Shown: positions 45,801-57,100 of the stretch, in pieces
Layout of the letters: every line of letters starts with the position of its first letter
Position numbering within the stretch: the first letter of the stretch is position 1
DNA from: Kordia sp965224175
GTDB lineage: Bacteria; Bacteroidota; Bacteroidia; Flavobacteriales; Flavobacteriaceae
Direction: 5' to 3'
Assembly (NCBI RefSeq): GCF_965224175.1
Contig: NZ_OZ245041.1
Coordinates: 806,001-870,000 of the forward strand
DNA: 64,000 nt
Translations under genes and position numbers: made by a program
Notes under the pieces: model-generated
The model's input: the letters and a program-made list of their open reading frames with translations, nothing else
Databases searched by the model: none
Told to the model about the DNA's origin: nothing

Positions 45801-48800
45801 TTGCGCATTGCAGATAATAATTTTACAGAGTTAGATATATCTAATAATCCAGCATTGGTTCGATTAGAATGTGAAAACAACAATCTTACCTATCTAAACC
45901 TCAAAAATGGCAATAATACTAATATGCCAAATGCAGATTTTATCGCTACTGGGAATCCGAATTTAACCTGTATTTTGGTTGACGATGCTACTTGGAGTAC
46001 TGCAAACTGGACAAATATTGATGGTACTAGTAGTTTTAACGATGTATATTGTCGCTATACAACAATTCCAGATGCTAATTTTGAAGCTGAATTAGAAGCT
46101 TTAGGATATGACGATGTTAATGGAGACGGACAAGTACCAACAGCATTGATTGAAGTCGTAACTTCTTTAGACGTCCAAAACAAATCGATTAGCGATTTAA
46201 CAGGTATTGAAGATTTTACAGCCTTAATTACATTAGATGTCGATAGAAATAATTTAACGCAATTAAATCTAACTAATAATATTGCTTTAGAAACGTTATC
46301 CGCCAATCAAAATGACATTACGTCTATAGATATATCTCAAAACGTAAACTTACAATCTGTAGACCTTGGCGCTAATCAACTTACTTCGCTAGATGTTTCT
46401 GCAAATACAGCATTAACCAGATTAGATTGCCCTGCAAATGATATTGTCGCTTTAGATGTTAGTAACAACATCTCTTTACAAATATTAGAAGCCTTTGAAA
46501 CAGACATTGCATCTATAGATTTGAGTGCTAATGTGAATCTACAAAAACTACGTTTGTACAAAACCGATATTACGGAAATTGATGTCACAAATAATCCGCT
46601 ATTGAATGAATTGAGGATTGACAATACAGATGTGAGTACCCTAGATATTACAAACAATCTACAACTTGATTGGTTAAAAGTAAATGGTTCCTTAATTACT
46701 TCGTTAGACTTAACTGGCTTAAGCGTTTTAACAAAATTTGAAGGACAAACTGGTGTTTTAGAGCATATTGACATCCGAAATGGTAACAATACAAACATTA
46801 CTACGTTTAATGTGACAAATAACAACAATCTAAACTGTGTATCGGTAGATGCTGCTGCTTACAGTACAACCAATTGGACACAAGTAGATTCTGGTTTAAT
46901 TTTCTCAGAGAACTATTGTCGTTATACAGCAATTCCTGATGCAAACTTTGAAGCTGCTTTAGAAGCTTTAGGCTATGATGACATCTCTGCTGATGGACAA
47001 GTTCCAACGGCTTTGATTGAAGGACTAACTCAATTAACAATAAACTTCCACTCTATAGTAAGTCTTGGTGGAATTGAAGCATTTACAGCGTTAGAAGAAT
47101 TAGATGTTTTATACGGAAGTCTTACTGCAATCGATGTGAGTCAAAACCTAAACTTGAAAATTTTAAAATGCGGATACAATATTGGGATCAACAGTTTAGA
47201 TATAAGTAACAATCTTCTATTAGAAGAATTAGTAGTCAATGATACCTCAATTCCAACGTTAGATCTGAGTCCAAACATAAATCTAACAAACTTAGTCGCA
47301 AGCAGTAACAGTGATTTAGTCGAATTAAACGTACAGAATGGAAATAACACTAACATCACTAACTTTTTCTTAGTGAATAGTCCAAATTTAACTTGTATTA
47401 TCGTAGATGACGCTAACTATAGTACAACAAATTGGACGGACATTGAAACTACCACAAGTTTTAGTAGTACATACTGTCTGTATACTTCCATTCCAGATGC
47501 TAATTTTGAAGCAGCACTTGAAGCTTTAGGTTTTGATGATATTTCTGCTGATGGGCAAGTGCCAACTGCGTTAATTGAAGTAGCTACAAATGTAAATGTA
47601 AACAATCAAGGAATTATGGATATTACTGGAATTGAAGATTTTATAGGATTAACAAGTTTAAATGTTTCAGATAATACTATTGGAACGCTTGATGTGTCAA
47701 ACAGTCCAAATTTAGTTTCACTAACAGCAAATGCTTGCGGATTAACAAGTTTAGATATTTCTCAAAATACCGTACTTGAAACCTTATCGGCAGATTCAAA
47801 TCAATTGACAAGTATAAATACTACAAACAATACAGTATTGCGAAGTGTAGTTCTTTATGGAAATTTAATCGCTACTGCAGATTTTTCTACGAATACACTA
47901 CTAGAAAACTTAGATCTGTTTCAGAACAAATTAACCACTTTAGACTTGAGTACTAATACGGTTTTAAAAACATTGTTTTGCGATAATAATGAATTGATAA
48001 GCTTAAATGTACAAAACGGAAATAATGCTGCTATCACAACTTTCAACGCACAAAGTAATGACGATTTATATTGTATTTTAGTGGATGATGTCGCGTACAG
48101 TACAACAAACTGGTCAAATAAAGACGCACAAGCTTCGTACAATGAAACCAGTTGTGATTTTGTTATTGTAGATATTGATGTGTTCTTACAAGGTGCTTTG
48201 CTCAATCCAAATACAGGAGAAGAAACCTTAATGCGTGACGATTTGCGAACTGCGGGTGCAGTGTATGATGCAGTTTCGCCATATAGCGATGGTGCTAGTA
48301 TCAGTTTGGATGTAGGCGTAGCAGATAATGGTGTAAATTCTATGGTCGATTGGATTTGGGTAGAACTCAGAGATGCGAATTCACCAACAACAGTCATTGC
48401 TGGACAATCAGGAGTTTTACAACGTGATGGAGATATTGTAGATGTAAATGATGATTTAGTTACACCACTTACATTTGATGTTCCTGCTGGAGAGTATTTC
48501 ATTGTGGTAAAACATAGAAATCACTTAGGAATCATGACATCTTCTACTATTACATTAAAACAAGTTTCAACAACCATAGACTTTACAGATGCTACCAACG
48601 AAATTACCTATGGAAGCAATGCGCAAACTACCTTTGGAATGCCAACAAATATAGCAGCTATGTGGGCTGGAAATGTTAACGGTGATACAGTTGTACAATA
48701 CTCAGGAGTAAGTCCTGACACGCCAGACATTCTATCGAAAGTATTAAATGATGCTGGAAACTTCTTGAATTTCCCAACCTATGTAGTGAGTGGTTACAAT

Positions 48801-48950
48801 GCAGATGATGTCAATTTAGACGGAAATACACAATATTCTGGAACAGATCCTGACACACCATTTATTTTACAAAATGTATTAGCTCATCCAGGAAACTTCT
48901 TAAATTTTAGTACATATCAAATCGTAGAACAATTACCAGATAACGAATAA
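42885..48950 (+). CDS. Giant secreted leucine-rich-repeat protein with FG-GAP-like repeats (module 1)
   Basis: 2021 residues. Signal peptide 1-19. FG-GAP-like beta-propeller repeats at about 45-420 (DNFGSAVALEGNYLVVGA, DRFGEAVSIEGDLILVGA). A beta-sandwich spacer to about 515. Five leucine-rich-repeat blocks follow, each opened by IPDANFEAALEALGYDDIS...GQVPT, starting near 44440, 45187, 46066, 46927 and 47489, with SLDVSNNTNL-type repeats and each closed by LDCVFVDDATYSTTNW-like ends. A C-terminal domain (about 1765-2021: VFLQGALLNPNTGEE, VELRDANSP, HRNHLGIMTS, dockerin-like NVNGDTVVQYSG) is shared with 51196-57174. Expected on the cell surface as an adhesin or ligand binder. A standard type IX signal is not obvious. 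Confidence 0.88.
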   Translation: MKRNLFYFLLFITSCVIGQTNCLFDETKFSGTVTTTTVGATKFKASDASSNHRFGERVAIDGNIAAVVSRSNASAAGKVYIYTNDGSGNWTQQTILTASDSFSGDNFGSAVALEGNYLVVGARSQLDAMNVDTGAAYVFEYNGVNTWTEVAILKPSDGTSGDRFGEAVSIEGDLILVGARNGCTGGCAYLYENDGTNTFTYTETKLEPQVQSNYDGARFGYDVLIKNGRAYVGGPQDYSSVGNASAGSVQIWDQANDGTWSRTHRLQGTQTSEYFGCSISVEGDYLAIGAYNFEVSSTPDPDQGRVYVYKADTNGDYLEANSVMIQNDDKDSYNDQRFGTDLMLDGEFLYVGTFGNGSSNTDAVYIFKDDGTNTWTQLSKITSGAGWDEFSNRAVAVSYPTLLIGQNEDDSPSNSGAVYFVSLESTITPTASVTGVTDVYIGQTNGVISVNFDDEATRSEIKFSIDGGTTYPYVFNDDVGNADITNLAQGSYELRATFEEGSCVLNLGTVTVNQLPYTTIPDANFEAALEALGYDDISSDGQVPTDYISGITSLDLNNQNISDLTGINDFAALETLRIQYNNLTSLDVSNLVNLKTLWAANGNAFSSLDVSNNTLLEDFRLRQYSGTSIDLAANTALTRFACDSCDLLTVDTSTNVNLSYLDLWNSEITSLDLSANTNLATLDVYSTKLTTLDVTANTLLTNLIANDITTLTSLDVRNGNNININTFNITSNSNLDCVFVDDATYSTTNWTQIDSGLTFSENYCRYTAIPDANFEAVLNTLGYDDITADGQVPTELIEVITALDVSNQNIADLSGIEDFSALIDLNVETNLLTSLDVSNNSNLQTLIFDNNTVSTLNLGAISGLTSIEGRYNQLTAIDLSLNPNLTFINLRDNLFTTVVVSNNPLLETINLRGCTNLTTIDLTNNTNVKSLFFQDTALNGLDVSQNILLENVIIERVNFNSIDVSNLPNLVQLRIADNNFTELDISNNPALVRLECENNNLTYLNLKNGNNTNMPNADFIATGNPNLTCILVDDATWSTANWTNIDGTSSFNDVYCRYTTIPDANFEAELEALGYDDVNGDGQVPTALIEVVTSLDVQNKSISDLTGIEDFTALITLDVDRNNLTQLNLTNNIALETLSANQNDITSIDISQNVNLQSVDLGANQLTSLDVSANTALTRLDCPANDIVALDVSNNISLQILEAFETDIASIDLSANVNLQKLRLYKTDITEIDVTNNPLLNELRIDNTDVSTLDITNNLQLDWLKVNGSLITSLDLTGLSVLTKFEGQTGVLEHIDIRNGNNTNITTFNVTNNNNLNCVSVDAAAYSTTNWTQVDSGLIFSENYCRYTAIPDANFEAALEALGYDDISADGQVPTALIEGLTQLTINFHSIVSLGGIEAFTALEELDVLYGSLTAIDVSQNLNLKILKCGYNIGINSLDISNNLLLEELVVNDTSIPTLDLSPNINLTNLVASSNSDLVELNVQNGNNTNITNFFLVNSPNLTCIIVDDANYSTTNWTDIETTTSFSSTYCLYTSIPDANFEAALEALGFDDISADGQVPTALIEVATNVNVNNQGIMDITGIEDFIGLTSLNVSDNTIGTLDVSNSPNLVSLTANACGLTSLDISQNTVLETLSADSNQLTSINTTNNTVLRSVVLYGNLIATADFSTNTLLENLDLFQNKLTTLDLSTNTVLKTLFCDNNELISLNVQNGNNAAITTFNAQSNDDLYCILVDDVAYSTTNWSNKDAQASYNETSCDFVIVDIDVFLQGALLNPNTGEETLMRDDLRTAGAVYDAVSPYSDGASISLDVGVADNGVNSMVDWIWVELRDANSPTTVIAGQSGVLQRDGDIVDVNDDLVTPLTFDVPAGEYFIVVKHRNHLGIMTSSTITLKQVSTTIDFTDATNEITYGSNAQTTFGMPTNIAAMWAGNVNGDTVVQYSGVSPDTPDILSKVLNDAGNFLNFPTYVVSGYNADDVNLDGNTQYSGTDPDTPFILQNVLAHPGNFLNFSTYQIVEQLPDNE

Positions 48951-49035
48951 AGTCATTAAAATTTTAGTTTAGTTTACGATGGTTATGATTGTTGTCTAAT
49001 ATAGGGCAATTAGACATTTGGGGCAATTCATAATC

Positions 49036-49072
49036 AAAACGCCATCTTCATATAAAAGATGGCGTTTTTTAT
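49036..49072 (+). terminator. Strong terminator after the first giant gene
   Basis: 13-bp perfect stem: AAAACGCCATCTT at 49036-49048 and AAGATGGCGTTTT at 49056-49068, then more T. Confidence 0.9.
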
Positions 49073-49151
49073 TTAATCCTGTACTTTTTCAAGTTTATTA
49101 AAATAGAAATAATACAAATATTTCTATCAAAATTATTATGCTTTATCTGCT

Positions 49152-49354
49152 GATATTTTATCAGAAGTATTAAATGATGCTGGAAACTTTTTGAATTTCC
49201 CAACATTTGCAGTTAGCAAATACAGTACAAATGATGTCAATATTCTGGTACAAATTCAGACACACCATTTATTTTACAAAGTATATTAGCGCATCCAGGG
49301 AACTTTTTAAACTTTAGTACCTATCAAATAGTAGAACAATTACCTGAGAATTGA
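49152..49354 (+). pseudogene. Eroded extra copy of the giant proteins' C-terminal end
   Basis: Matches the last about 220 nt of the 1992-residue gene (56955-57174) closely, including LSEVLNDAGNFLNFPTF, PFILQ, HPGNFLNFSTYQIVEQLP, but lacks about 19 nt in the middle (the MDGIIQ segment), which breaks the frame. It is closer to the downstream gene than to the adjacent upstream one. It lies after the upstream gene's terminator and is followed by its own terminator-like hairpin. Confidence 0.85.
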
Positions 49355-49372
49355 TATAAAGTAACTACTTTT

Positions 49373-49406
49373 AAACCCGCTTATCTACTAAGCGAGTTTT
49401 CTTTTT
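49373..49406 (+). terminator. Terminator after the eroded C-terminal copy
   Basis: AAACCCGCTTA-TCTAC-TAAGCGAGTTT, one mismatch, followed by TCTTTTT. Its presence after a remnant suggests that a complete gene once ended here. Confidence 0.75.
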
Positions 49407-49426
49407 AAATAAATCAATAATCTTAA

Positions 49427-49434
49427 TATTTTTG
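49427..49434 (+). promoter_or_regulatory. Candidate -7 box TATTTTTG of the second TPR-HTH gene
   Basis: A full match to TAnnTTTG. A GTG that would lengthen the gene (49434) is the last base of this box, so the ATG at 49452 is the better start. Confidence 0.5.
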
Positions 49435-49451
49435 TGATAAGATTGCTAATT

Positions 49452-51095
49452 ATGAAATACTATCTAATCTTAGTATTATTCCTATCTATAACGATAGCTA
49501 GAGCTCAAGAAATAGACACTACTTTAATTAAGCTAGAAACTGTTTTAAAAAATGCAGTTACCAATAGCGAAAAAGTTGATGCACTCTTGGCTTTAGGCGA
49601 GTATGAATTGGATCATAATTTCAGTAAAGCAGAAAGTATCATTACGGAAGCTTATACCATTTCTAAAAGTCATCAAGAGCAAGTGGGCAAAAAACTTCAG
49701 GCTTTGGTAGAAGTTCAATTAGGTGTCTTAAAGCGACGAAAATCAAAGTATACAGAAGCAATTTCCCATTATTTAAATGCATTATCGTTTTTTGAAACCC
49801 AAAAAGATACTGCAAACATTGCCGATGTATATCATAATATTGGAGTATTATATAAATTTCAAAGAGATTACAAAACTTCATTTGAATACTTAAACAAAGC
49901 TAAAGACACACATAAAAATATGGCTAACCAACAAGGTGTTGCCAATGCTTTATTAATGATTGGTAGTAACTATAACATGCTTAAAAAGAGAGATTCTGCT
50001 GAATTATTATATTCAGAAGCTAAAAATCTGTATCTCGCAGTAAACGATTATAGTAGTGTTGAAAAGGTCAATAATTATCTAGCGTCTTTGTATGCTAAAA
50101 GCGGAAAAGATTCACTCGCACTTCAATTGAACAAGGAAAATATTGAACGTTCAAAAAATAATAATGAATACTTGAACCTGATTAATAATTATCTAAGTAT
50201 TTCAAACACATATTATAAACAAAAGGAATATAGAACTGCAGGTAAATATGTAGATTCGGCTATTAAGCTTTCTAAAAGAGAAGGTTTTAAACAAAAATTA
50301 GCAATTGCCTACAACAAAAAAAGTCAGCTTTGGTATAAATTGAAAAACTATAAATCAGCCTATTTGTCACATCGTAAATACAAAAAATACGCTGATTCAT
50401 TGTTCAATGTAGAAACTACTAAGAAGCTTCAAGAATTAGAATTGCAATACAAATTCGAGAAAGAACGACAACGAATTGCACAAAAAGCACAAACTGAAGC
50501 AACCCAAAAGTGGCTCTACTTTACCTTATTTTTACTAACATTAGCAAGTACTGTTTTAATAATTATCTTATTGAAAAGAAATTTTAGCAATCGAACAAAA
50601 ATTACCAATGAAAAATTAGCTCAAGAAAAAGCTCAAAAATTAGCATTAAACAAAAAAGTAAAAGTAAATGAAGAAGAAACAAAACGCTTGATTGCTGACA
50701 ATTCTATGCGACTAGAATTTAAACAAGAACTTCTAGATCAACTCAAAACAGAAACAGTGAATATACAATCACTAGAAGAAATGAAAAAGAAAATGAATTC
50801 GTTGATTTCAAAATTACAATTGCAAATTACTACCGAAAATAAACTTTCAGCTATTCAAGATAAAATTCAAGAAGTCAATAAAGGATTTGATAAGAAACTT
50901 AGAGAACAGTATCCTAAACTTACCAAAACTGATCGTGAAATTTGTGCGCTCATGCGTTTAAATTTGTCCATAAAAGAAATTGCTACCATTCGAAATTCAT
51001 CTGTAGATGCTGTAAAAGCAGCACGTTATCGCATCCGAAAAAAAATGAATGTTGCAGCAGGAGAAGAATTAGAATATTTGATTCAAAGCCTATAA
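49452..51095 (+). CDS. Membrane-anchored TPR protein with C-terminal LuxR-type HTH (module 2 regulator)
   Basis: 547 residues from the ATG at 49452, with a signal peptide (MKYYLILVLFLSITIARAQE). TPR repeats occupy about 50-320 (NIGVLYKFQRDYKTSFEYLNKA), a membrane helix lies near 351-371, then a coiled coil, then a LuxR-type helix-turn-helix over the last 60 residues (LTKTDREICALMRLNLSIKEIATI...VKAARYRIRKKM). It is clearly a paralogue of 40927-42597 with the same layout. The gene stands 100 nt upstream of the second giant gene, which it probably controls. Confidence 0.88.
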   Translation: MKYYLILVLFLSITIARAQEIDTTLIKLETVLKNAVTNSEKVDALLALGEYELDHNFSKAESIITEAYTISKSHQEQVGKKLQALVEVQLGVLKRRKSKYTEAISHYLNALSFFETQKDTANIADVYHNIGVLYKFQRDYKTSFEYLNKAKDTHKNMANQQGVANALLMIGSNYNMLKKRDSAELLYSEAKNLYLAVNDYSSVEKVNNYLASLYAKSGKDSLALQLNKENIERSKNNNEYLNLINNYLSISNTYYKQKEYRTAGKYVDSAIKLSKREGFKQKLAIAYNKKSQLWYKLKNYKSAYLSHRKYKKYADSLFNVETTKKLQELELQYKFEKERQRIAQKAQTEATQKWLYFTLFLLTLASTVLIIILLKRNFSNRTKITNEKLAQEKAQKLALNKKVKVNEEETKRLIADNSMRLEFKQELLDQLKTETVNIQSLEEMKKKMNSLISKLQLQITTENKLSAIQDKIQEVNKGFDKKLREQYPKLTKTDREICALMRLNLSIKEIATIRNSSVDAVKAARYRIRKKMNVAAGEELEYLIQSL

Positions 51096-51103
51096 ATACT
51101 AGA

Positions 51104-51120
51104 TTGTCACTTTTTGTCAC
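51104..51120 (+). promoter_or_regulatory. Direct repeat TTGTCAC, two copies, 10-bp period
   Basis: Copies at 51104-51110 and 51114-51120, 34 nt upstream of a -7-like TACTCTTG (51154-51161). The same place and architecture as the TGCACCCTAT repeats of module 1, but a different sequence. Confidence 0.45.
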
Positions 51121-51195
51121 CACAATACTTCCACTACATTAATACAACTTTTGTACTCTTGTTTCATAAAAAATTAAATACAAAAAAAGCCTACT

Positions 51196-54100
51196 ATGAA
51201 ACTTGTAATACGTTTAACTTTTTTACTAATAACGACCGTTGCATTCTCTCAAACAACCTTTGTTCCTGATGATAATTTTGAAGCATATTTAGAAGCAAAT
51301 GGCGCTGGAAATGGAATTGCTAATGACAATCTTGCAAGTACTATTGGAATGCAAAGTCTTCCATTTTTGAACATTCAAAATCAAAATATTGCCGATTTAA
51401 CAGGTATTGAAGTTATGACGAACCTGTTTACCGTTATTGCAAATGGAAATACATTCACCTCTTTAGATGTAAGCAATAATCCAAACCTTAATACAATCAT
51501 TGCAAACAATAATCCCAACTTGACAACTTTTGTAACTGCTGCGGGAAATAATATACGAACGCTAAATCTAAGCAATAGTGGACTCACACAACTAGATACA
51601 AGTTTGTTATTAAATCTAGAAACGCTAGATGCGAGCAATAATATGATTGCTTCACTAGATTTAATAAGCAATGGAATGTTGGACAATGTATATGTTCAAA
51701 ACAATGCACTAACGTTTTTAAATGTTGCTAATGGAGACAATGGAAATATTCTGGATTTCAACGCTACTGGGAATTCAGACTTAACCTGTATCAATGTAGA
51801 TGATGCAAGCGCTGGTTATTTGGCTGCTTGGCAAAAAGATACTACAGCTAGTTTTGGTGAACATTGTTATGATACAATGGTTCCTGATGACAATTTTGAA
51901 GCCTATCTAGAAACACATGATGATACCGGAAATATAGTTCCTTTGGGATCTAATAGAAGTATGGGAAATGGGATTGCGAACGATGATCATGTTCGAACTT
52001 CAAGAATTAGTGGTGTAACTTCTTTGAATATTTCCTCAAGCATGATTGCTGATATTACAGGAATTGAAGACTTTGCAGCATTAGAAATATTAGATTTTTC
52101 TGGAAATGGTGTTGGCAATTTTGACCTTTCCAATAATGGCACTTTAAAAGAACTATACTGTGCTTCCAATGGCATGAGTAATTTCAATATTGCAGCTAAT
52201 ATCAATCTTGAAATCTTTGACTGTTCTGATAATAGTAATTTAACCATTGATGTAAGTAGCAATATCAATTTAAAAGAATTAAATGCAGCTAATAATGGCA
52301 CAACATCATTAGTTTTAGGAACTATTAGTTCATTAGAAAAGCTAAACCTAGCCAATAATAATATACCTACAATCGATTTTAGTAATCTATCAAACTTAAC
52401 CGATTTAGATTTAGATAACAATTTTGATTTCAATGTTTCAGACTATAGTCCATTAGCAAATCTTGTAAATTTGAACGTTGATCAAACAAGCCTTACAAGT
52501 ATCAATTTGTCAACTAACGTTTTATTAGAAACCTTATCTATAAACTTTCTAGGAGGTTTAACTTTAGATTTATCTTACAATACAGCATTAACCTCGCTAT
52601 CTGCTCAAACTAGCGATTTAACGAGTTTAAACATACAAAACGGTAACAATGCAAATATTACTTTTTTTGACGCACGATTCAACGAACTAAGCTGTATTCA
52701 AGTAGATAATCCTGCTGCAAGCTACTTAAGTACTTGGTTAAAAGATGCCAATACAAGCTTTGGATCTGATTGCAGTCTGACAAGCATTCTTGATGTTAAT
52801 TTTGAATATCATCTTGAAAACCATGATGCCAATGGAAATGTAGTTGCTGTAGGAAGTCCCAATAGTATGGGAAATGGAATTTTGGATGATGGCTTGGTAC
52901 TTACTTCAAGAATTTCAGGAGTAACGTATTTAGATATTTCAGGAAATAGTATTGATCAATTGGATGGATTGGAAGCTTTTACAGCGCTAGAAATATTAAT
53001 TTGTTCAGAAAATAATTTTAATGAGTTTGACTTTTCGCAACTACCACTTTTACGTGAGTTGACAATGAGTGACTTAATATTTCCTATACTTGATTTGTCT
53101 AGTAATTTAAATTTAGAAAAGTTAATTTATAACAATGCCAATAGTACTTCCTTAAACATAGGAAATAATACTATGATCACAGAATTAAATATTGGAAATA
53201 ACAACATAGGTTCATTTGATTTCGCACCATATACAACCCTTGAAATTTTAAACTTATCAGGTAACATGGGACTATTTGAATCGACTTTCACTACACTTTC
53301 CAATTTAAAAGAACTAAACGTAAATGGAGTTGGTATACTTAGCTTAAATCTTTCAAATAATTTATTGCTAGAATCTCTTGCTTTAGATGAAGCCCTAGGT
53401 TTTAATTTAGACCTTTCTTCCAATACAGCTTTGACAAGCTTATCCGCTCGTAATGCAGAGTTATCAGGAATCAACATACAAAACGGAAACAATGCTAACA
53501 TTACATATTTTGATGCAGAACAAAATAGTACAACTATGAACTGTATTCAGGTTGATGATCCAAATGCTTCATACTTGAACACTTGGGATGTAGATAGTAA
53601 TGTGGTTTTTACCTTAGATTGTAGTCTGACAAATATTCCTAACGCTAATTTTGAAAACTATTTAGAAACTCATGATGCTGATGGAGATTCTGTTCCTGTA
53701 GGTGATCCAATGAGTTTAGGAAATGGAATTGCGAATGATAATAAGGTGTTTACCTATAGAGTTGCTTCTGTCACAAGTTTAGATATTAGCAATCTAGCTA
53801 TTGGGCAGTTTATTGGAATTGAAGACTTTATTGCGTTAGAGCATTTGGATTGTAATGGCAATTCAGGAGGTGATTTAGATTTAAGTAATGCCGTAAACTT
53901 ACTAATATTAGATTGCTCAGGAAACGATTTGGAGGCAGCAGATTTTTCGAATAACACACAACTTACCACTTTAGATTGTAGTTCTAGTACTATAGGGCCT
54001 TTAGATTTGGGTTCCAATACGAATTTGGTCAATCTAGATATCAGTGATAATCCTTTCATAGCATCTCGCTTTGATGTAAGTGGATTACCTAATTTAGAAA

Positions 54101-57100
54101 TACTAAATGCTAGCAACATTGGTCTTACTTCAATAGATTTTAGTGTAAATACAAATCTGAAAACATTGAATATTTCTAATAATAGTAGTTTAGTCAATTT
54201 AAATGTGTCTAATAATCTCTTGCTTGAATCTTTACAAGTTGATGGTGCTTCTGGTTTTGCTCTAGATTTATCAAACAATATTGCACTAACATCTTTTTCA
54301 GCAAACAATAGTGATCTGTCCAGTCTAAATATGCAAAATGGAAATAATGATAATGTCACGTATTTTGATGCACGCTTGAATGTTTTTAACTGTATTCAAG
54401 TAGACGATACAACTGCACCATATTTAGTGATGTGGCAAAAAGATGCTGATACATTTTTTAGCCAAGATTGTAGACAAACCTATGTTCCTGATGATAATTT
54501 TGAAAACTATCTAGAAACACATGATGCTTCAGGAAATACGGTAGCTGTTGGTGATGCTACTAGTATGGGAAATGGTATAGCGAATGATGACTATGTAAGT
54601 ACAACCGCCATAGAAACCGTAACGAGTTTGAGTTTGTTTAGTGAAAATGTAGCTGATATGACAGGAATTCAAGATTTTACAGCCTTGACAAATTTTGTTT
54701 CCTATGAAAACGACTTTACAACATTAGATGTAACTGCAAATACAAACTTAGAATCTCTAAATTGTTCGTTGACACCAATTAATTCACTTATTACAGGCAA
54801 CAATACTAACTTAATGAATTTAAGTGTATTCAATACTGCTTTAGCGACACTTGATATCAGTCAATGTCCTAATTTGGAAGTGCTTTCATGTTCTTTTACT
54901 CCTTTGGCAAATTTAGATTTGACAGCAAATACAAAACTCAAACAAATCTTTGCAGATGAAACGTCTAGTTTAACCAACATTGATCTTACAGGACTTTCAG
55001 ATTTGACAGAACTCCGCTTAGATAATTCAGCAATAACAAGTTTAGATATCACAACAAATACTGCCTTAGAAGAATTACGCATGCAAGATGTATCTGTAGG
55101 AAATATTGATCTTTCAAATAATACAGCATTAAGAGAATTATTCGCTTCAAATACTAGTTTAAATTCACTCGATGTTTCTAATAATACGTCATTACAGTTT
55201 TTAGGAGTAAGTAACAATGCAATCAGTATTCTCGATCTTTCTCAAAATATAGCCTTGACGAGTATCTTTACTCAAAATAATAGTTTGACATATTTAAATC
55301 TTAAAAATGGCGTAAATACAAATATTACAAGCATAAATATTACAGGAAATCCGAATTTAACTTGTGTATTGGTAGACAATGATAACTACGCAGATGCTAA
55401 CTTTACCAACAAAGATGTACAAACAATCTACAATGAAGATTCGTGTGGACAAACCTTAGAATGCCCAATAAACATTACTGTTGAAGAAAACGGATCGTGT
55501 GAAGCTACCATCAACGCTCCTACTCCAACGGTATATGGAGATAGACTTACTGCAGGTACTGCTTTAAACTTTGATGGAATTGATGATCGATTGACCGTTT
55601 CTAGTGGTTTTACAAACGATTTAAATGAAGTTACCATAGAAGCCAAAGTCTATTTTGATACCATTGATAATTGGGATGCCATATTAAATTACACAAACTG
55701 GTCAACTGGATATTTACATTATCAACTCAATACAAGTGGAAACTTAGGTTGGTCTGTAAATGGAAATTCACCAACGGATCACTATGTAGATTTAGGATTG
55801 CAGACGCATACATGGTATAATTTAGCAGTTTCATATTCTGCTACTGATAAAGTGGTTCGCTTTTACCTAAATGGTGTATTACAAGCAACACGTTCATATA
55901 CAACTGCGCTTCCATTAGTAGCGAACAGACAGTTTATTATTGGCGCATGGAACTCTAATAGGTTCTTAGATGGTGCTATTGATGATTTCCGCATTTGGAA
56001 TACCGTGCGAACTGAAACTGAAATACAGTCAAACTTAGATATTCCGCTTTCAGGAAATGAATCAGGACTCATCGCGTATTATAATTTTAATGAAGGACAA
56101 GCTTGCGCGGATAATTCAAGCATAACGACTATCAATGACTTAACAGGAAATTACAATGCAACATTAAATAATTTTGATCTTTCTGGTTTAACTTTTGATT
56201 GTAGCTCTAACTTTACAGTTGGTACAATTCAAGAGTATCTACTGGTGAACAACTATAACAACTCAAGTATTCTAAACGAAACATTTCCTGTGGGAACCAC
56301 CAATGTAACATGGACATGGACATGGACAGATGCGCAAAATCAAATGAGTCAATGTATGCAAACAATTATTGTGGAAGATTCAGACGGAAGTTGTAATGAA
56401 GTCGCTTTGAGTCCAAAAGTCTTTTTACAAGGTGCATTGCTAAATCCTAATACAGGAGAAGAAAGCTGGATGCGTGATGATCTTCGCAACTTAGGACTCA
56501 TACCAACTACTTCTCCATATGATATGTCGGAAGTTGGCGGAATTGTCTTTATGACTCCTGGCGAAAATGCCATTGTTGATTGGGTAAAACTAGAGCTAAG
56601 AGATGCTACAAATAATAGTACCATTATCGCTGAAACAAGCGCACTACTCCAACGCGATGGTGATGTAGTTAGTTTAGATGGTTTTTCTCCAATTACCATA
56701 GCAGTTGGTCATGATGATTACTTTGTAGTAATTAAACACAAAAATCACTTAGGAATTATGACGTCAGTACCAATAGCTTTGACAAATATACCTACTACAA
56801 TTGATTTTACGGATGCTACAAACCAAATTACCTTTGGTAGCAATGCGCAAACTACTTCAGGAATGCCAAGTGGAATTGTTGCCATGTGGTCTGGAAATGT
56901 AAATGCGGATACGGTTATACAATATTCAGGAACTACACCAGATACACCAGCGATTTTATCAGAAGTATTAAATGATGCTGGAAACTTTTTGAATTTCCCA
57001 ACATTTGCCGTTAATGGCTACAATTTAAATGATGTCAATATGGATGGTATCATACAATATTCTGGTACAAATCCTGATACACCATTTATTTTACAAAATA

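Noticed and set aside
43292..57072. Many long open frames on the minus strand inside the two giant genes (up to about 200 codons)
   Set aside because: They lie opposite repetitive, low-complexity leucine-rich-repeat codons, have no recognisable domains and no spacing of their own, so they are by-products of the repeat sequence.
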